The notes under the pieces are model-generated. The model had not been told where the DNA came from. It was given only the letters and a program-made list of their open reading frames with translations, and made no database searches. A DNA stretch of 64,000 bases from Cordylochernes scorpioides (taxonomy: Eukaryota > Arthropoda > Arachnida > Pseudoscorpiones > Chernetidae). The position numbers and the translations under genes were made by a program. The stretch covers positions 98,466,874-98,530,873 of the forward strand of contig CP092872.1 in the NCBI GenBank assembly GCA_030710605.1, written 5' to 3'. The stretch's first letter is position 1. Each line of letters starts with the position of its first letter. Below are positions 58,635 through 64,000 of this stretch, piece by piece.

Positions 58635-58747
58635 TAAACAAAGCGGCAAGTAGGGTTAGCTAGCGAGTTCCAAAATGGTCAGCTCAAAATGCTTCCTTTT
58701 TTTCTTCTAGAATTTACCTTCAACAGTCCCGGCTGGGATGCCAAAAA

Positions 58748-59109
58748 TATTGCGATTTCACCGCCACTCTGTGTTGTGACGACGATCTAAATTCTATAGA
58801 GGTAGTCACTCACCTCTATTCTTGGTCGGCGGGGTTGAAGGTTCAAAGTTAAGGCGTCGTTGTTTATAACACTTTTAAAATATACGACGAAAACAGGAGG
58901 GAAAATTATATTTATTACAATTTAAGAAAATAAGTAAAGTATTATTTAAACATTTACACTAAAAGAATCGGAGATCAGGGCAAATTCTAGCGTTCGAAAA
59001 AGATGTTTACAAGTTCTTCCTGTATTGTTTCCTCATTTTTGCCGCTGCCTCCCCGTAGCTGCCTCCGCCGGCCTCCCATTGGCTGCTTCGGACGTCTTCT
59101 TTTCCAACA
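58748..59109 (-). repeat. 5' LTR of BEL-2
   Basis: 362 bp. The leader with the TGGCATCCCAGCCGGGACTG primer-site candidate follows at 58640-58747. Confidence 0.95.
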
Positions 59110-59223
59110 GGTAGAATGCTCGCCGGCCACGCGGGCGGCCAGGGTTCGATTCCCGGCCGATGCATCTTTTAAAACAAATTTTAAAACTCATTTATATTAT
59201 ATCTCTATATATATATATAAGTC
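59110..59223 (+). repeat. right part of the tRNA-Gly repeat split by BEL-2
   Basis: Continues the tRNA-Gly sequence (GGTAGAATGCTCGCCGGCC onward) whose left part is at 48439-48459; the left repeat body is 48210-48438. The anticodon loop is CGGCCAC, as in unit 1 of copy A, confirming it is the duplicate of that unit. Confidence 0.85.
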
Positions 59224-60088
59224 TGTTAAAACTATTTTATAGATCCTTTACTTTTTGTACATAGAAGGAAGGTCTTAGGTGAAGGGAGACAACGAGCAAG
59301 ACATCTATATCTATAGATAGCCCCAGCTTGGACCGACCGAGGGCAAAGGTCGGCGTGGGCGGAGACGACGAAGCGTCATGTTACATTCTTTTTTTGGTCA
59401 GTTGGCAGGATTCCCTTGTTAGAAGCGGAGGGGAAAGTTGAGTTCCCTTGCCAGACGGAGAGACGTCTAAAAGCTATCCTGCAAGCAGCGTCTTGTGGAA
59501 GGAAAGACGTCAAGCTATCCTGCAAGCAGTGTCTTGTGGAAGGAAAGACGTCAAGCTATCCTGCAAGCAGCGTCTTGTGGAAGGAAAGACGTCAAGCTAT
59601 CCTGCAAGCAGCGTCTTGTGGACGGAGAGAACGCATTGGAGTATCCCTCAAGCAGCAACTTGAGAGCGGAAAAGACACTTAGACAACCAACGAGTCGCGA
59701 CAATTGGACATCGCACAAGACAAGCCAAGCCAAGCCTGCGACGGTGCTGCCACGAGGTACTGTGTAAACAAACGCTCGACACCCCCCCCGCCATTTATTT
59801 TTATCTCCCTTCCCTGAGATTAGTTAATTTTTTTACTTTCTTTTTTGCTTAACCTTGTTTATTTTTTTTATACATAATTCTATAGATATAAGTATAATTT
59901 AGCTTAACCATTTTTCTTATTTTTTTACCATTAATTCTTTATATAAGTATAATAGTTTTTATCCCTTTTGTTTTTAATCTTTGAAATAAATCCTTTTGTT
60001 ATACTGTGTTTCTGTGCATTTATTTCCCCCATTGTTTTTCCTTTCAGTCGATCACCCTTTATTTTTTTTTTTTAAACGAACACGAACA
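59224..60088 (+). repeat. 5' LTR of the third BEL/Pao element (BEL-3), inferred
   Basis: TGTTAAAACT to CGAACACGAACA, about 865 bp, starting exactly where homology to the tRNA-Gly repeat ends. Contains an AATAAA (about 59985) and four copies of a 41-bp tandem unit. Followed by TTTTGGTGAGCCAGACGTGA, a primer-site candidate. The 3' LTR lies outside the window, so the boundaries are provisional. Confidence 0.65.
59473..59640 (+). repeat. 41-bp tandem repeat inside the BEL-3 LTR
   Basis: Units of GCTATCCTGCAAGCAGCGTC plus TTGTGGAAGGAAAGACGTCAA, about four copies starting at 59473 and 59514. Confidence 0.85.
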
Positions 60089-60124
60089 TTTTGGTGAGCC
60101 AGACGTGATCGATTTAAAGGAAAT

Positions 60125-63100
60125 ATGGAGGAGATGGACGCACTTAAAAAGCGCAGAAAAGCCATAAGAGGTACTTTCACTAGAATTATTAATGAAATAA
60201 ATGGGGAATTTGAAAAGTCTCAAATTGATAGGAATGATATTTATTCTAAGTTTAATAGACTAGAGTCTTATTACACGAAACTTGTAGATCTAAACGAAAA
60301 ATATCAGGCTTTATTGGTAGTGAAAGAAGGGATTACAGAGGAAAGTATTGATAAGGAATGGTAAGAATGCGATAAATATGAAGAGGCAAAGTTTGATATT
60401 CAACAGAAAGTCAGTGTATTACGGAATCCCGATAAAGAAGAAACAATCCCGATTGCTAGCGAGGACACTGTAATAAATGTGAAATTACCAGAGTTAGCCC
60501 TAAAAAGCTATGATGGCTCTCTGGAAAGTTGGTTGCCTTGGTGGGCGCAGTTTTCGAAAATTCACGAAAATAAGAATTTATCCGATAGCGACCGGTTTTT
60601 ATATTTGCGTCAAGCAATTGTACCAAATTCAGAAGCCTATCGTGTTGTAGCAAGCTATCCGTTACAGGCGCCAACTATGTTTTGGCAGTACAAGCCCTAC
60701 AGGAGCGATTCGGTGACCCGAATATACTGACAGAACTATATGTCAGACGTCTATTGAATTCGGTTATATCTAATGTAAAGAGAGAAAATAGAAATTTAAG
60801 CAGTCTGTACGACGAACTGAGCAGTCACCTCCGGTCGTTAGAGACACTGGGCATTGATCCCCAGTTGTCGGGTATTTTTTTATACCCTCTTGTCGAGTCT
60901 TCATTACCTTCGGATATTTTGAAAATATGGCACAGGCATCCTTCTTCGGGTTATGGTCTGGAGTTAGCAAAACGGGAAGAGTCAGATAAAGGGGTTGGAG
61001 GAGCTCAAGAAAGGCTCAGGTTATTATTGGACTTTCTAAAAGCCGAAGTAAGGAATGCTCAACGGCTGAAATTTGTGGAAAATGGCTTTAAGCAGGAGGA
61101 ACCCTATAAAAGGTCTTACAATGATGGGACCAGAACTAGGAGCAATTTCAGACCCGCCACTGTGTCTAGTCTGTTCGGAGGGCGAACTAATATAAAATGC
61201 TTCTTTTGTGAAAGAACAAATCATGCGAGTCATCAATGCCGCTCCATAATGAAAATGTCTCCGGGAGAGAGAAATGATAAAATACGTAGTGCCCATCTAT
61301 GTTTCAAATGCTTAAGAAAGGGACACATACAGAGTCAGTGCCGAGAACAATTGGAGTGCAAAAACTGTGGGAGAAACCACTTGGAAGTTTTATGTGAAGG
61401 AAATTCTTCTAACCGGTTAACGAAACCGGGAAGAGAGAATCTAAAAGAAAATGCACCTGAACCCATTGCATCGCTTTCTAGTCAAGCCTGCACAGGTCAA
61501 GTCTTGCTGATGACCACGGTAGCACTGTTAAGAGGCCCATATGCCTCTAGGAGGGTTAGAATTCTCCTCGACAGTGGAAGTCAGTTTTCGTATATCAAAC
61601 AGTCGTTAGTCTGGAGTATAGGAATAGAAAGAAAAGGCGAAATAAACTATAGCTAAAAGTCTTTTTTGAGGTAATAAGATTGGTGAAGAAAAGCACGGTA
61701 AATTTATGTTAGAATTAGAGAATTTAGGTAATAAAAGAGATGTGATCCATATTGAGGCGCTGGATCAACGTAAAATTTGCGACGCCATACCACCTTTGCC
61801 AAAAGGAGACTGGTTAGAAAAATTGAAGATTAAGGCATAATATTGACTCAGGACAATTTTAAAGGACAAGAGATTGACATTGATTGGCGCTAACTATAGG
61901 TATGGTTTTGACAGGAAAAATAGTTCAAGTTGAAGCAGATTTAACTGCGGTGGAAACGAAATTAGGTTGGACACTAATGGGCAATTCGCCAATTATTGAT
62001 AGCAATGACAATGTGCAGCAGACTTTGAATCTGCTAACAACGCGATGCGATTTAAAGGATTTGTGGGATCTAGAAGTACTAGGCATTAGGGATCCTGTTG
62101 AAACTTGCTCCAAAGAGACCAGATACCAAGAAATAAAAGAAAAGTTTATAACAAAAATTCAAAGACAAAGTGATCAGAGATATTCTGTAGGTCTACCTTG
62201 GAAGGTAGAAAAGGAGTCAATTCCCAGCAATCTTGACATAGCGATAAAAAGGTTAGATATAAGCACTAAGAAAATGACCTCACAGAATAAGTTGACCGAA
62301 TATAGTCAGATCTTTAGAGACTGGCTGACTGAAGGACTCATTGAAAGAGTCGAGGAAAATCCTCTCGAGAGAAGTGGCTATTATTTACCTCACCGCCTGT
62401 GTACAAGATGGAATCTAAAACGACGCCCATACGTCCGGTTTTCGATGCTTCTTGTCTAGGCCATAATGGACTATCTTTGAATCAATCTTTAGAAAAGGGA
62501 CCGAATTTATTGGAAAAAATCCCTGAAATGATGATAAGATTTCGGGAAAATAAATTTGGAGTCACGGCAGATATAAGAAAAGCATTCCAGATGGTGGCGA
62601 TTGAAGAATCTGAACGGAACTACCTTAGATTCCTTTGGTGGGAAAGGAGAGAGCGATAGAGAACTAATAGCTTACAGGCATAAGAGACTTGTATTTGGCT
62701 TAAACTGTAGTCCTTTTGTGCTGAACGCCGTAATAGAATACCATCTTCAATCAATTAGGGGCCCACTTGTTCAATGGGCAAAGATTTTAGCTCAATCCTT
62801 CTACATGGACAATTGTATTACCTCGCTGGAAACAAAGCAGGAAGTGCAGGAATTTCAAAAGGCCGCAATTGAAATTATGGACAGGGCTAAAATGGACTTA
62901 CGAGAGTGGGAATATTCTCTGGAGGAAAACCCTGAAAAGGGGACTTGTACAAAAATATTGGGTGTTGTTTGGAATAAAATGGAAGATTCATTAAAATGCG
63001 AGCTCCCTGACAATTTGAGTCTTCAACCCAAATTAACGAAAAGGCTGGTACTGTCCATGGTTCAGCGGATATTTGATCCACTTGGATTTTGCGCTCCAGT

Positions 63101-64000
63101 ATTCTTGCCACCAAAGTTGTTACTGCAGCGATCATGGGGTCTGAAACTAGGTTGGGATACACCTCTACCCGAAAGTATGGCCCAGGAATTTCGAACCTGG
63201 TTGGATCAAATAAAATTCATAGAGTTAATAAAGATACCGAGATATATGTGAATGATATCATTTTCCCTACAGAAGTTCATATCTTTTGTGACGCTAGTCA
63301 AATAGGCTATGGAGCTGTAGCCTATTTACGGAGCGAAACGGGACGAGAAAATACTCTAACTTTGATTTGGAGCAAAGTAGATTAGCTCCTATGAAGAGTA
63401 TTACGATCCCTCGCTTGGAATTAATGGCCATGGTACTAGGAGCTAGACTAGCCAATGCAATCCAAGCTGCCTTGAAGAGAAATGTGAAACAACTCTTTGG
63501 TCTGACTCTACTACCGCGCTAAGTTGGATAAAGAAAGAAAGAATTGAGTGGCGAGTTTTCGTGAGAAACCGAGTCAGAGAAATACAGGCCACTACCAATT
63601 TGAACAATTGGAGGTTCGTTCCTAGTCAGTTGAACCCGGCCGATCTTCTGTCTCGAGGTTGCCCTCCAAGCCAGTTTGTGCAAAGCAGATGGTGGGAGGG
63701 CCCGAATGGTTGAAAAAACCTAAAGAATTCTGGCCCAATTCAGAGTTCTCGAAATCCAAAAGAAATAAAGGTTGAAGAAAACATTATGAAAACCAACATT
63801 AATTTGAACATCGATTATAAAGACTGGTTACTGACAAGGAGGTCTAATTACTCTCTCAACATCAGGGTGATGTCCTATGTTTTAAGATTTTTAGGGAAAC
63901 TTAAAAAACAGTCAACTGAAACAGGACCTTTGAAAGTTTCAGAATTAGATTTGGCAGAAAAAAAGCTTATCCGATGATTCAGGAGAAAAGTCTCCATAGA
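60125..64000 (+). pseudogene. BEL-3 gag-pol, decayed and cut by the window end
   Basis: A BEL/Pao polyprotein broken in several places. 60125-60364: N-terminal coiled gag piece ending at a stop (DKEW*). 60479-60690 and 60682-61656: DUF1759 gag, knuckles CFFCERTNHASHQC, CFKCLRKGHIQSQC, CKNCGRNHLEVLC, and protease LLDSGSQFSYI. 61884-62459: linker. 62399-62659 and 62601-63251: RT with ADIRKAFQMVAI and box YMDN. 63089-63385: RNase H-like HIFCDASQIGYG. 63390-63720: PRLELMAMVLGARLANAI and the tail of that domain. Most junctions are one-base frameshifts. Sequence is clearly distinct from BEL-1/2, so it is another lineage and older. Confidence 0.9.

Larger units (their letters stand above)
48460..59109 (-). 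mobile_element. BEL/Pao element, second copy, dead and nested (BEL-2)
   Basis: Same family as BEL-1 but an independent insertion: LTRs of 362 bp share changes absent from BEL-1 (GAAAAAGATGTTTAC, CTGCCTCCCC). 5-bp duplication GGTAG at 48455-48459 and 59110-59114, inside a tRNA-Gly sequence. Carries a Ty3/gypsy element and a foldback. The two LTRs differ at about one base (GTAGGTGCC/GTAGCTGCC). Confidence 0.95.

Overview
The window is nuclear DNA of a metazoan, most likely an arthropod. It is AT-rich and has an intron-bearing polyubiquitin gene, nuclear tRNA-Pro genes, and a repeat load of Helitrons, BEL/Pao, Ty3/gypsy, hAT, Penelope/foldback and Polinton (Maverick) elements. The only clear host protein gene is the six-unit polyubiquitin gene at 16389-19.7 kb (minus). 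Nearly everything else is mobile or tandem DNA. All calls come from reading the sequence; no database search was possible.

Layout. 1-16 kb: tandem arrays (19-bp, 64-bp and 32-bp units), dispersed repeats, two Helitrons, three tRNA-Pro genes, several foldback elements, and a direct dimer plus inverted copy of a 319-bp unit (9508-10451) whose copies each carry an intact hammerhead ribozyme (retrozyme-like). 16.4-28.1 kb: copy A of a segmental duplication, with polyubiquitin, its 1.86-kb 5'UTR intron, Helitrons, an uninterrupted BEL/Pao element (20841-26970) and a repeat carrying a tRNA-Gly. 28-33 kb: Helitrons, tRNA-Gly repeats, a 467-bp foldback and a 32-bp minisatellite. 33.0-44.28 kb: a GC-rich LINE ORF1-like gene (minus) split by two DNA transposons: an hAT element (33908-37389, 8-bp target duplication) and a Polinton-like element (38086-44191, 6-bp target duplication, ~326-bp TIRs). 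44.28-59.2 kb: copy B of the duplication, with a five-unit polyubiquitin copy fused in frame to the LINE ORF1, then Helitron, then a dead BEL/Pao copy (48460-59109) that contains a Ty3/gypsy element (54334-58634) and a foldback. 59.2-64 kb: a third, decayed BEL/Pao element of another lineage (plus strand), cut by the window end.

The most interesting objects are two. The first is the 6.1-kb Polinton-like element. It keeps the virion genes (penton-like, basic core-like, double-jelly-roll capsid, fibre-like and adenain-like protease genes) as five ORFs whose stop and start codons overlap at every junction, yet has no DNA polymerase B, integrase or packaging ATPase. The second is the hammerhead-bearing 319-bp array. 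The two duplication copies give empty-site controls for most of the nested insertions, so the order of events can be read directly.
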